64,000 nucleotides of DNA, from positions 50,065 to 114,064 of the forward strand of contig NZ_JAMOIM010000019.1 in the NCBI RefSeq assembly GCF_026130545.1, written 5' to 3'. Positions 25,126 through 34,171 of this stretch are shown piece after piece. A program made the translations under genes and the position numbers. The DNA is from Lichenifustis flavocetrariae. Its GTDB lineage: Bacteria > Pseudomonadota > Alphaproteobacteria > Rhizobiales > Beijerinckiaceae. The notes beneath the pieces are model-generated. The model was given only the letters and a program-made list of their open reading frames with translations, had not been told where the DNA came from and did not search any database. Numbering within the stretch: the stretch's first letter is position 1; every line of letters begins with the position of its first letter.

Positions 25126-26148
25126 TCAGGCTCGGCGGCGCGTGGACCATTTGTCGATACCGACCGCGATGACGATCACGAGCCCGATCATGAATTCCTG
25201 AACGAATGGCGAGACACCGAGCAGGACGAGCCCGTTCCGCATGACGCCGATGATGAGCACCCCCAGGATGGTGCCGAGGATAGTGCCTTCACCGCCCGAC
25301 AGCGATGCGCCGCCGACGATGGTCGCCGCGATCACGTCGAGCTCAAGGCCGAGACCTGTCCGCCCAGCCTGTCCACTTGGCAGGAAGGCGAGGCTGAGGA
25401 TCCCGGCAAAAGCCGCCAGCACCCCCATGAGAATGAAGGCCCAGATCTTGACCGCATTCACATGGATGCCGGACACGCGCGCCGCCTTGGCGCTGCCGCC
25501 GACCGCGAAGACGCGGAAGCCGAAAGTCGTCGCCGACAACACCACCCAGGCGAGCGCGGCGATGATGATGAAGAAGACGAGCTGCATGGGAACCGTGCCG
25601 AAAAGGTAACCCTGGCCCATGTATTCGAAGGTGGCGAGAACGTCCGGAAGCGCCCCATTGCGCGTATTGACGGTGACGGGCTGGCCGCTGGTCAGGATCA
25701 ATGCGGTGCCGCGCACCATGCTCAACATGCCAAGCGTGGCGATCAAGGATGGAAGCCGGCCGTATGTCGACAGCAGGCCGTTGATCAGGCCGATCGCTAG
25801 GCCCGTCAGAAGACCGACGCCGAGTGCCGGCAGCAGCGGCCAACCCAGGCAGATCAGCATGCCGGTCGAAAGACCGGAGGAGGCATAGGTCGAGCCGACC
25901 GACAGATCGACCTCGCCGGAGATCAGCACGAAGGTCATGCCGATGGACATGATGCCAAGCAGCGAGATCTGGCGGCCGACGTTCAAGAGGTTGACCGACG
26001 TCAGAAAGCCGTCCGTCGCGAATGTCAGAAACAGGCAAATCGCGAGGAGGGCGAAAAACACGCCCGCCTCGCGCGCCCGTAAGAGCCGCGACAGTTGGAA
26101 CTGGTCTCTCGCTGGAGCGCGCGCGCTGCTCCTGACCGCATCGGCCAT
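25126..26148 (-). CDS. rbsC: CUT2 sugar ABC transporter permease (RbsC-like)
   Basis: A 340-residue permease with about ten membrane segments. Family motifs are ISGEVDLSVGSTYASSGL near residue 97 and AVGGSAKAARVSG near 217, followed by LSGGEGTILGTILGVL. It is the only permease in this operon, consistent with a homodimeric channel. It precedes the binding protein and ATPase, which inverts the E. coli rbsDACBK order. Confidence 0.92.
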   Translation of the reverse strand: MADAVRSSARAPARDQFQLSRLLRAREAGVFFALLAICLFLTFATDGFLTSVNLLNVGRQISLLGIMSIGMTFVLISGEVDLSVGSTYASSGLSTGMLICLGWPLLPALGVGLLTGLAIGLINGLLSTYGRLPSLIATLGMLSMVRGTALILTSGQPVTVNTRNGALPDVLATFEYMGQGYLFGTVPMQLVFFIIIAALAWVVLSATTFGFRVFAVGGSAKAARVSGIHVNAVKIWAFILMGVLAAFAGILSLAFLPSGQAGRTGLGLELDVIAATIVGGASLSGGEGTILGTILGVLIIGVMRNGLVLLGVSPFVQEFMIGLVIVIAVGIDKWSTRRRA

Positions 26149-26290
26149 CCACTCACTCCCTATCCGGTGCTTCGAGGCACCCTGCTTTTTGTTGCCGCCC
26201 CTCGACCGGGGCCCCGGTCGATCGGACAGACGCGTTCGGCCGATGGCCGACGTTTATCGGTCCGGCGGCCTCAGCCGCCGGTCAGCTGGC

Positions 26291-27067
26291 TCAGGCGAGC
26301 TCCAGCGATTTGGTGGTGAAGGACCCCGCCGCCACCTTCTCGAGGGGCTCATAATTGCCGTATTCGCGCACCCGCTTGAAAGGCGCATTGTCCACGGCGT
26401 TGTAGGAGCAGATGTAGCCCCAGCGATAGGTGTTCGAGCGGTTCGCATCGGAGCGATGCAGCAGGTTGCCGTCGAAGATCAACGCGTCGCCCGGCTCCAT
26501 CTCGGCATAGACGTGCTCGAAGCGCTTGATCGCCGCCTCGAGGTGCTCCTGCTCGACGTTGGTCTGGTCGTTCTCGCGGATATGGTTCAGCCGGCCGAGC
26601 TTGTGCGAACCTTTGAGGAGCTGCAGGCAGCCGTTCTCCTTGGTGGCCTTGTCGAGCGACACGTAGATGCTCATCATCTCGGGCGCGAGGCAGCCGTAAT
26701 TGTACCAGTAGCCGAAATCCTGGTGCCACTCCCAAGCGCCGCCTTCGTTGGGCTGCTTCATGGTCATCTTGTGGCTGTAGAGGTAGACCGGCTTGCCGAC
26801 GGCATCCTCGGCGAGATCGACCATGCGCTCGTCGCGGGCGAGAAGACCGTACTGATCGTCTTCCGCTTTGGTCCACATCTTCAGGAGGGTGGTCTTACCC
26901 TCCTTGTCGCCTTTCGCCATCACGGCGCCCTTGCGGTTTTCCTGTTCGAGCTGCTCGCGCGCGGTGTCGCGGAACCGGGTGACCTCGTTCTGGCTGAGCA
27001 ATCCCTTGCGGAGAACATAGCCGTCGCGCGCATAGGCTGCGGTCTCGTCCCTGGTCATGGTGATCAT
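26291..27067 (-). CDS. Phytanoyl-CoA dioxygenase (PhyH) family protein
   Basis: A 258-residue Fe(II)/2-oxoglutarate oxygenase from ATG 27067 (GGGGAGACGACG before it). The iron facial triad is visible: WHQDFGYW gives His and Asp, and LLHRSDANRSNTYRWGY gives the distal His with the following Arg that binds 2-oxoglutarate. PhyH enzymes hydroxylate diverse small molecules. It starts the leftward transcription unit 142 nt before rbsC, with an AraC regulator divergent, so it may act on the imported compound. Confidence 0.88.
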   Translation of the reverse strand: MITMTRDETAAYARDGYVLRKGLLSQNEVTRFRDTAREQLEQENRKGAVMAKGDKEGKTTLLKMWTKAEDDQYGLLARDERMVDLAEDAVGKPVYLYSHKMTMKQPNEGGAWEWHQDFGYWYNYGCLAPEMMSIYVSLDKATKENGCLQLLKGSHKLGRLNHIRENDQTNVEQEHLEAAIKRFEHVYAEMEPGDALIFDGNLLHRSDANRSNTYRWGYICSYNAVDNAPFKRVREYGNYEPLEKVAAGSFTTKSLELA

Positions 27068-27203
27068 CGTCGTCTCCCCCGCCGGCCTCTTGCGTACCAC
27101 GCTCGTTTAAGGCCCGGCGTGCTTCCGTTGTGTCCAGAAGATTACGCAGAGGGCCGATGTTCGGAAATGGACAGTCGGATCGCTTGTTTTGTATAAAACG
27201 CGC

Positions 27204-28058
27204 ATGGCTGACGAGACTGTCTTCATCGAAAACCTTCACTACGTTCCAGATGCGGACTGGACCCTCAGCGCCTTCAGCGTGCTGCGCGCCGGCAAGGTTG
27301 CGACCGCGCCAAATTATTGCATCCGACGCGCGAGCCACGTCGGCCAGGATCTTCTCTTCTGCTTGTCCGGAACCGGCACGGTCGAGCTGCCGGCGCAGTA
27401 CATCGATATCCAGCCAGGCCAGCTCGTCTGGATCCCGAACGAGGTGCCGCACGCTCATGTGGCCAATGCGCGCTCGCCGTGGCTGCTTCTCTGGTTCCGC
27501 TTCGACGGCCCGAACCCCGCGGCGACGCGAATCAAGCTTTTCGGCGACGGCGTTCCACGCGTGACGATCGCCGAACCGGCGGTTCTCGTATCCTGGTTCG
27601 AACGCCTCTTTTCTGCTCTCCGGCGACGCGATTCGAGCCTCGACTTTCGGCTGAATCAGCTCGTCGGCGATTTTTTTCTCATCGTCGACCAAGCCCTCGC
27701 CGGCCCCGTGCCCGGTGGCGCGGCTGGACCGCTTGCGCGTGTCGTCACCGCCGTCCGCACAGAGATCCGCCGCCCATGGAACATGGACGACCTCGCCCGA
27801 TTGACCGGGCTCAGCCCGTCGCAGACACGGCGGCTGTTTCATAAATACTTGCGCGAGAGCCCCCGCCGCTGGCTTATTCGCGAGCGCCTCATCGCGGCCC
27901 AGTCGATGATGGTTCGCGAGAACACGCCGTTGTCGGACGTGGCAGAGGCCTGCGGGTTCTGCGACGTCTATCATTTTGGGCGCGAGTTCAAGCGTATTGT
28001 CGGGTCGACGCCAGCGGCCTGGCGGCGGAAGGAAGTGGGCAGCACGGTGATGGGCTAG
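27204..28058 (+). CDS. AraC-family transcriptional regulator
   Basis: A 284-residue regulator from ATG 27204 (an in-frame TTG at 27189 is less likely). The N-terminal cupin (residues ~10-120) contains LSGTGTVELPAQ and WIPNEVPHAHVAN, typical of ligand sensing. The C-terminal double helix-turn-helix (residues ~185-278) contains DLARLTGLSPSQTRRLFHKY and VAEACGFCDVYHFGREFKR. It is divergent from phyH with 136 nt between starts, so it probably controls the phyH-rbs operon and itself. Confidence 0.9.
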   Translation: MADETVFIENLHYVPDADWTLSAFSVLRAGKVATAPNYCIRRASHVGQDLLFCLSGTGTVELPAQYIDIQPGQLVWIPNEVPHAHVANARSPWLLLWFRFDGPNPAATRIKLFGDGVPRVTIAEPAVLVSWFERLFSALRRRDSSLDFRLNQLVGDFFLIVDQALAGPVPGGAAGPLARVVTAVRTEIRRPWNMDDLARLTGLSPSQTRRLFHKYLRESPRRWLIRERLIAAQSMMVRENTPLSDVAEACGFCDVYHFGREFKRIVGSTPAAWRRKEVGSTVMG

Positions 28059-28273
28059 TCAGAATGCGTCGCACAACCTGCGACAGCGACTCTGGTTGTT
28101 CACATCCTATCGTGCTGGGACCGCATCGGCCAACAGCCTGGGCCGCCCGGCTCCGCGTCGCGAAACGGACAAGCCCCCTACAGCCAGGATGAGCCGTAGA
28201 GCGGCTGGACTTGCCGTGCGCGTCTCTGCCATCCACTTGGCCCCGACCGGAGCTCGAAAGCAACCATCTCAGA

Positions 28274-29470
28274 TCAGCCGTCAGCCCGGCATGCCTCCGA
28301 AACCCATTCCAGCCGCCTTTTTGGGATCAGGCCGTAGTTGTAGAAATTGATGCTGTCGACACCGGCTTCTCGGGCTGCGGCGGCGCGAACTGCGAGGTCG
28401 GCCGCGCTCGTCATCTCGGGATAGAAGACTCTGAAGCCGGTGCCCAGGATCTTGTCTGGCCCGACCGCGCGCCGGCCTTCGGACACGGTTCTGGAGACGG
28501 TAGCTGGATCCATGTCATAGGCACAGAGGATCACGCCATCGAGCGCCTTCGCGGCCTCGGCGATGTCGCAGCCGCCGAGCCAGCCGTCCTTGAGGTCGAT
28601 CAGCACGAGGCGGCTCGCCGGGTCAGCAGCGTCCCGCAGTTCCCGGAGAAGAGTGGTAACGGGCTCGAAGCGCCAGCGCACGAAGGCCTCCACCTCGGGG
28701 TGAGAACGGAAGACGTCGAGACCGTTGACCGGAAACTCCGGCCAGCGCGGCGCGGGTACGGGCCGCTCGCAGGCATCCGTGATCCAGCGGCGGACCGTCG
28801 ATCGGGCCTTCTCGCCATCCACCCCCGCGGCAGAGGCTCGCGCGAGACAGGCCGGGCAGAAGCAGAGCGACAGGAGGAAATCGTCCTCCGCGGTCAGGCC
28901 CACGCCGTCCTTCTCGTGGTGATAACCGTGGGCGAAGCCCATGAACGAGGGGCTCTCGAGTTCGATCACGTCCGGCTTATAGGTCGCGCTCAGGTCGGCA
29001 ACTAAGTTCCGAACGTAGGCGCGGGCCTCCGGGTGCGACGGGCAGAGATTGAAATAATTAGGGTCGCCGAAGGCGTTTCGGGTCACGGCCTCGGGATGGA
29101 GCAGGCCGAGACGGCTGTTGTGCAAGCAGACGGTCCAGGCGGAAACGCGCAGGCCGCCTGCGTCGCGGCGGCGGATGAGATCGGCCAGGACATCGCCTTC
29201 CTGCACCACGCTCGCAACCTCTGGCTGCAGCCTTGCGTCGGCCCAACGGCTCGGGGTCGGGCGAAAGTAGATCGTGCCGTCCTCGGGATAATAGGACTTC
29301 CGGACGGGACTGCGCGGCTGCAGGAAGCGGCCCGCATGGTAGGACGTCGCGAGGCTGATCGTATCGAGCCCGGCCTCCGCGAACTCGTGCATGACCGTGT
29401 CGGCCGACAGGTCCTGCACGTCCCACGGATAGGTCCACATCGACGCATGCATGGCTACGGTGTCCTTCAC
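28274..29470 (-). CDS. Unknown probable TIM-barrel hydrolase-like protein
   Basis: A 398-residue protein, GTG start at 29470 overlapping the previous stop (GTGA); ATG 29452 is an alternative. I cannot assign a named family. The layout suggests a (beta/alpha)8 barrel: MHASMWTYPWDVQDLS at the N-terminus, VIELESPSFMGFAHGYHHE in the middle, LCFCPACLARA (a CxxC), then LVLIDLKDGWLGG and VILCAYDMDP, and a C-terminal VDSINFYNYGLIPKRRLEW. These acidic residues at strand ends resemble putative glycosidase-like proteins. It is translationally coupled to the deacylase gene, which ties it to the same pathway. Confidence 0.6.
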   Translation of the reverse strand: MKDTVAMHASMWTYPWDVQDLSADTVMHEFAEAGLDTISLATSYHAGRFLQPRSPVRKSYYPEDGTIYFRPTPSRWADARLQPEVASVVQEGDVLADLIRRRDAGGLRVSAWTVCLHNSRLGLLHPEAVTRNAFGDPNYFNLCPSHPEARAYVRNLVADLSATYKPDVIELESPSFMGFAHGYHHEKDGVGLTAEDDFLLSLCFCPACLARASAAGVDGEKARSTVRRWITDACERPVPAPRWPEFPVNGLDVFRSHPEVEAFVRWRFEPVTTLLRELRDAADPASRLVLIDLKDGWLGGCDIAEAAKALDGVILCAYDMDPATVSRTVSEGRRAVGPDKILGTGFRVFYPEMTSAADLAVRAAAAREAGVDSINFYNYGLIPKRRLEWVSEACRADG

Positions 29471-30495
29471 TGTGCGATCGGCTCGGCGACCTGGATCAGG
29501 CAGTCGCCCGCTTCCGACATGGTGTGAAGACGGTGCGAAATGACGATCCCGCCTTCGGCGAAGAGGAGGGGCTCTTCGGGCATCTCCAGCCGTTCGAGGT
29601 CATGGTACCAGCCCGCGAGGTCACCGGCCGCGACCGTGGCGCCGAGATCCACCGCGGGTTCGAACCAGCCGTGACGCATGGCATAGATGGCCTGCGAATG
29701 GCGCGCCAGCGACAGGATCTGCATCGGTCCGGTTGGGACGGTCGGGATCCTGCCGAGCACCGGGACGTCGATCATGGCGAGCTTGAGCAGCAGGCCGTCG
29801 ATGGCCTGGGCCGTGGCCCGCATCGTGCGGGGCGAGGCCGTGCCGCCGCCGCCAAACTCCCCGCTGAGGCCGATCACGCCGGCGCGACGGGCAGCCCCCA
29901 TGGACGTGGGCGCCTGCCGCCCGTTTTCGGCCACGAAACCAAAGGGCAGGCCGAGGCTGCGCATCAGTTCCAGCGCGCGGGACTGTGTGGCCGCATCATC
30001 CTGGCTCTCGATCAGTCCGCAGGGCAGATGGGCCATCGACGTGCCCCCCGAATGGAGATCGAAGACGACATCATGCCGGGGAAACAGGTCATGTTCGAGG
30101 GCATGGGCGATGCGGCTCGTCGCGGTTCCGGTCGGGTCGCCCGGGAAGGCGCGATTGAGGTTGCCACCGTCGATCGGTGAGCATCGTTTAGCGGCCCGCA
30201 CCGCGGGGGCGTTCGCCATGGGCAGGAGGGTGAGCGTGCCGTTGAGACGAGAGGGATCAATCCGGCGCGCGAGGCGCGCGAGGCAGAGTTCGCCTTCATA
30301 TTCGTCGCCGTGGTTGCCGGCCATGAGCAGCACGCGCGGGCCCACGCCGTTGCGGATCACGCAGACCGGAACCTTGACTTGAAAATAGGGCGAGCGGTCG
30401 ACCGAGACCGGGATGCTCAGCCAGTCGAAGTGCTTTCCGTCGCGATCGAAGTCGAGGGTGTGGTGGACGCCGGAATGCAAGGCAACTCCTTCCAA
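29467..30495 (-). CDS. Succinylglutamate desuccinylase/aspartoacylase-family deacylase
   Basis: A 342-residue M14-like zinc deacylase. Zn ligands are H62 and E65 in GNHGDEYEG and H148 in FDLHSGG; DGGNLNRAFPG (residues ~109-119) is the substrate-carboxylate motif. Family members remove acyl groups from N-acyl amino acids (N-acetyl-aspartate, N-succinyl-glutamate, N-acetyl-diaminobutyrate). The gene is 38 nt after the ridA gene and overlaps the next by GTGA. It probably frees an amine from the imported compound. Confidence 0.85.
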   Translation of the reverse strand: MEGVALHSGVHHTLDFDRDGKHFDWLSIPVSVDRSPYFQVKVPVCVIRNGVGPRVLLMAGNHGDEYEGELCLARLARRIDPSRLNGTLTLLPMANAPAVRAAKRCSPIDGGNLNRAFPGDPTGTATSRIAHALEHDLFPRHDVVFDLHSGGTSMAHLPCGLIESQDDAATQSRALELMRSLGLPFGFVAENGRQAPTSMGAARRAGVIGLSGEFGGGGTASPRTMRATAQAIDGLLLKLAMIDVPVLGRIPTVPTGPMQILSLARHSQAIYAMRHGWFEPAVDLGATVAAGDLAGWYHDLERLEMPEEPLLFAEGGIVISHRLHTMSEAGDCLIQVAEPIAQ

Positions 30496-30533
30496 CTGGC
30501 CTGACCCGTCGCCGGGGCAGGCGTGAAGTCCTG

Positions 30534-30881
30534 TCAGAGAACGGCGACGGCCGTCATCTCGACGCGGAGGTCCGGGTCAGCGAGACGCGCCTCGACGCAG
30601 GCGCGGGCCGCCGGATTCTTTGGGTCGATCCAGGCGTCGTAGACCGTGTTCATCGCGTCGAAGTCGCTGATGTTGGGCAGGAACACGTTGACGGCCACGA
30701 GCTTTGACTTGGTGGTGCCGGCCTGGGACAGGAGCGCGTCGATCTTCGCGAGCACGTCGCGGGTCTGGGCCTCGATACCGGCCTTGCGGTCGTCGGCCAC
30801 CTGGCCGGCCACATAGACGAAGCCGCCGGCCGAGACGGCCTGAGACATGCGGCTGCCGACGTCAAAACGCTTGATGGTCAT
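30534..30881 (-). CDS. RidA/YjgF-family enamine-imine deaminase
   Basis: A 115-residue protein of the Rid family: VSAGGFVYVAGQVADDRKAG, then LVAVNVFLPNISDFDAMN, and NPAARACVEARLADPDLRVEM with the conserved Arg of active members. Rid proteins hydrolyse reactive 2-aminoacrylate-type enamines and imines. It lies directly between a PLP dehydratase-like gene and the deacylase, where it could clear an enamine released by the PLP enzyme. Confidence 0.9.
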   Translation of the reverse strand: MTIKRFDVGSRMSQAVSAGGFVYVAGQVADDRKAGIEAQTRDVLAKIDALLSQAGTTKSKLVAVNVFLPNISDFDAMNTVYDAWIDPKNPAARACVEARLADPDLRVEMTAVAVL

Positions 30882-30914
30882 CTGATCCTCTGAGGTTGGG
30901 CCGAAGCAGGATGC

Positions 30915-32216
30915 TCAGCCGAAAAAGGTGGGATGGGCCCTTAACACGCGGCCGGCCGGGTCGGTGCCGAACAGCACGCGATAGAGGTGAAGGCAGGTGC
31001 AGGGATGCGAGATGCCGAACTCCAGCACATCCCCGACCTGAAGATCCGATCCGGGCGGCACGCTCAGGAAGGCGTGCTGGTCGTTCAGCTTCGTTGTGGC
31101 GAAAAGCGAGTTCGGTGTCGGCAGGGCTACCCCGTTGCGGAAGACCCGCAGAGGCCGCGGCAGATCCTGATCGAAGGAGACGTCGCGCATGCCCATGCCG
31201 CAGATGGCCTGATCCGCCTCCGGTCGGGACAGAACTTCGGCCCAGAGCCGCAGGACGGGCTGGAATGTCGCGGCCATCGAGGCGGGTGCGTCGTCGAGGC
31301 GAAAGCCCTCGCGCCCGTCGATGGTTGCGAAGGCGCGCTCGTAGATCCCGTGATCGCCGAAGAACATCGCGCCGCTGCGCAGCACCAGCGTGGCGGCGCC
31401 GTCGGCCGCAACCACGGTGCCGAGCCGGGCCACCACCCTGTCGAAGAACACGGACCCGCCCGCGGTCACGATCAGGGCCTCATCCGATCTCTTCAGGGCG
31501 CGGGCGTGGACGAACAATTCGGCCGCGAGGTCGAGCAGCGCGTCGATGACGGTGAGGCTGCGCTCGGGCGTCGGTTGCGCCGCCGCACCCTCGTAGGTCG
31601 CGATGCCGGCGAGGCTCAGGTGGGAAGCGGCAGCGACGGCTTCGAGCAGATCCTTGGCCGTTGTAAGATCGCGCGCCCCGGCGCGGGCCGCGCCCACTTC
31701 CACGAGCACGCGCAGCGGCGGCAGGTCCACCTCGGTCCAGGTCTGGGCAAGCGCGCCGACAGCCGCGGTGGAATCCGCAAAGGCATAGATCTCCGCTTCC
31801 GGGTAGTTCCGACACAGGGCCGCGAGCCGTCGGGCGCCGCCGAGGCCCCCAACCTCGTTGGCGAGGATCAGCCGGGTGAGTCCGGCCCGCAGCATGACGG
31901 CCGCCTGGCGGGGATCGGCCACGGTGGTGCCCCAGGCGCCGGCCTCCAGGAGCTGGGCGGCCAGCGTGGGGGCCATCGGCGTCTTGGCATGCGGCGCGAT
32001 CGCGACGCCGTGCTGCGTGACATAGCGCATCATGGCGGCGGCGTTGTGCCGGAAGCCCGCCTCGTCCATCGTCAGCACCGGCAGGCTCATCACGCCCTCG
32101 GCCGGATGCCATTTCTGATGACCGACGGCCGCCAGCGGCAAACCCGACGTGCCGGGCGGCACGCCCCGGACCGTGTCGTCGAGAAAGTCGGAGCCGGGAA
32201 GTGTCATGATGCGCAT
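30915..32216 (-). CDS. D-serine dehydratase / D-threonine aldolase-like PLP enzyme
   Basis: A 433-residue fold-type III (alanine racemase-like) PLP enzyme. PHAKTPMAP carries the PLP lysine K78. FGISHPCT near the C-terminus gives H404 and C406, the Zn site of eukaryotic-type D-serine dehydratases and D-threonine aldolases. Such enzymes act on D-amino acids by dehydration or retro-aldol cleavage. The adjacent RidA favours a dehydratase-type reaction. ATG 32207 is an alternative start. The gene is divergent from the lactonase-like gene with 71 nt between starts. Confidence 0.82.
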   Translation of the reverse strand: MRIMTLPGSDFLDDTVRGVPPGTSGLPLAAVGHQKWHPAEGVMSLPVLTMDEAGFRHNAAAMMRYVTQHGVAIAPHAKTPMAPTLAAQLLEAGAWGTTVADPRQAAVMLRAGLTRLILANEVGGLGGARRLAALCRNYPEAEIYAFADSTAAVGALAQTWTEVDLPPLRVLVEVGAARAGARDLTTAKDLLEAVAAASHLSLAGIATYEGAAAQPTPERSLTVIDALLDLAAELFVHARALKRSDEALIVTAGGSVFFDRVVARLGTVVAADGAATLVLRSGAMFFGDHGIYERAFATIDGREGFRLDDAPASMAATFQPVLRLWAEVLSRPEADQAICGMGMRDVSFDQDLPRPLRVFRNGVALPTPNSLFATTKLNDQHAFLSVPPGSDLQVGDVLEFGISHPCTCLHLYRVLFGTDPAGRVLRAHPTFFG

Positions 32217-32287
32217 CTTTGAAGGGAGGTGTCTCGCGGCGTGAGCCGTGTCACAAGGCGCCAGACCTGACGTTCCAAGAGAGAGCC

Positions 32288-33226
32288 ATGCCCGAGCCCT
32301 ATGCCGGCCCGATCGTCGACGCGCACCACCACTTGTGGGATCTCGACATGCAACGTCATCCCTGGCTGCGACCTCAGGCAGGAGAGCGTGGCGGCCTGGG
32401 CGACCTCGAGCCGCTGCGGCGCAATTATCTGCCCGCCGATTACAGCCGGGACGCGGCGCGGCACAATATCGTGGCGACCGTTCACGTCGAAGCCGGATGG
32501 CGCGCCGATGACAGCCTCAGCGAAACGACTTGGCTCGACACGCTCGACAAGCAGGACGGCGTGGCCCTGCGCTATGTCGCGCGGGTCTCGCTCGCGGAGC
32601 CGGACGCACCCGCCTCGATCGCGGCTCAGGCCGCCAACCCGCGCGTCGTCGGCATCCGCGACATCCTGAGCTGGGACCCCGACCCGGCCCGACGCTTCGC
32701 GGCGCGCGGCGACCTCATGGAGGATCCCGTCTGGCGCGCCAATCTCGCACAGCTTCGCGGCGCGGGCCTCGGCTTCGACCTGATGGTGTTCGCGCCCCAG
32801 CTTCTCGCGGCGGCCAGGCTGGCGGCCGACTTCCCGGACCAGCCCTTCGTCCTGAACCACTGCGGGAGCCCCATCGATCGTTCGCCGGAGGGCTTGCGGG
32901 CCTGGCGCACCGGCCTTGCGGCCGTGGCTGCCAACCCGAATGTCCGCATCAAGATTTCGGACCTCGTCGCCTATGATCCCAACTGGACCCTGTCGAGCCT
33001 GGCGATGGTCGTCGATGCCTGCCTCGAGAGCTTCGGCCCGAGCCGGGCCATGTTCGCGAGCGACTTTCCCGTCGCGGGGCTGCGCGCCACCTTCGACGAG
33101 GTATGGGACAGCTTCAAGGCCATCACGGCGTCCCTGTCGGCTCACGAGCAGCACGCGCTCTTCTTCGGTACAGCGGTGGAGACTTATGGACTGCATAGGC
33201 TAGCGCCGGGCGGCTTCGCGTCCTGA
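32288..33226 (+). CDS. Amidohydrolase 2 family lactonase-like protein
   Basis: A 312-residue metal-dependent TIM-barrel hydrolase from ATG 32288. Motifs are IVDAHHHLWDLD (residues ~9-20), FVLNHCGSP in the middle and MFASDFPV with the catalytic Asp near residue 260. This group (PF04909) includes L-fuconolactonase, rhamnonolactonase and pyrone-dicarboxylate lactonase. It would open a sugar-acid lactone. It is the only plus-strand gene in this part of the island and overlaps the convergent permease gene by 27 nt. Confidence 0.82.
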   Translation: MPEPYAGPIVDAHHHLWDLDMQRHPWLRPQAGERGGLGDLEPLRRNYLPADYSRDAARHNIVATVHVEAGWRADDSLSETTWLDTLDKQDGVALRYVARVSLAEPDAPASIAAQAANPRVVGIRDILSWDPDPARRFAARGDLMEDPVWRANLAQLRGAGLGFDLMVFAPQLLAAARLAADFPDQPFVLNHCGSPIDRSPEGLRAWRTGLAAVAANPNVRIKISDLVAYDPNWTLSSLAMVVDACLESFGPSRAMFASDFPVAGLRATFDEVWDSFKAITASLSAHEQHALFFGTAVETYGLHRLAPGGFAS

Positions 33227-34171
33227 CAGGAGCAGGAGCCCCAGGATCAGCACGCCGAACAAGACACTGCGCCAGCCGGCCGAGGCGTTCACGACGGTGA
33301 TCAGCCCCGAGATCGTGACCAGCAGCACCGCACCCGGCACCGTACCGGCATAGCCTCCGAGACCGCCCAGGATCGAGGTGCCGCCCAGCACCACGGCTGC
33401 AATCGACATCAGCACGTAAGGATCGCCGATGCCGACGTAACCCTGGCCGTTCATGCCGAGCGCCAGAAGCCCCGCGAGGCCGGCCATGAGCCCGCTGAAA
33501 CCATAGAGTGCCAGCGTGGTCATGGGTACATTCACGCCCGAAAGAGCACTGGCGAGCGGGTTTGCCCCGAGGGCATAGACACGCGCGCCGAAGCGGGTCC
33601 GCCGCAGCATCAAGACCGTCACGAGGGCCACGGCGATCCAGAAAAGCACGCTGGCCGGGATGCCGCACGGGCGGGCGTTGCCCAGCATGTCGATCACGGC
33701 ATTGTCGACCGAGACGGCGCTGCCGCCCGCCAGCAGAATGAGAGCGCCCTGGAGAAAGGTCGCCATGGCCAGGGTCATGATCATTGGATGGACCCTAAGA
33801 TAGGCGATGCCGGCCCCGTTGACGATGCCGATGGCGGTCGTGATGCCGAGAATGGCCGCGATGGCCCCCAGACCCGTCGCATCCCCTGGAATGGAGAGGA
33901 GCGGCACGCCCACGGCCGTAACGGTGATCACGGCGCCGACCGAAAGGTCGATGCCGCCCCCGATCATCACCAGGGTCTGACCGGCCGCGACCACGCCGAT
34001 CACCGCCGCGAGCTCGATGAGGTAGCGCAGATGGCCCCAGGTGCCGAAGCCGCGGCTGGTGAGGCTCGCCACGATCCAGACTGCGATCACGATGCCCAAC
34101 GTGAGCAGCGCTCGATTGCCGAGCAGCCCGGAAAGCCTCGATGTTTTCAGAGTGGAGGACGGCGCGGTCAT
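33200..34171 (-). CDS. CUT2 sugar ABC transporter permease (second)
   Basis: A 323-residue permease from ATG 34171, which overlaps the stop of the first permease (ATGA). It has about nine membrane segments, with MIGGGIDLSVGAVITVTAV near residue 70 and ALGANPLASALSG near 205. The long frame extending to 34609 is out-of-family sequence and is rejected. With the next gene upstream it forms a heterodimeric channel. Confidence 0.9.
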   Translation of the reverse strand: MTAPSSTLKTSRLSGLLGNRALLTLGIVIAVWIVASLTSRGFGTWGHLRYLIELAAVIGVVAAGQTLVMIGGGIDLSVGAVITVTAVGVPLLSIPGDATGLGAIAAILGITTAIGIVNGAGIAYLRVHPMIMTLAMATFLQGALILLAGGSAVSVDNAVIDMLGNARPCGIPASVLFWIAVALVTVLMLRRTRFGARVYALGANPLASALSGVNVPMTTLALYGFSGLMAGLAGLLALGMNGQGYVGIGDPYVLMSIAAVVLGGTSILGGLGGYAGTVPGAVLLVTISGLITVVNASAGWRSVLFGVLILGLLLLSGREAARR

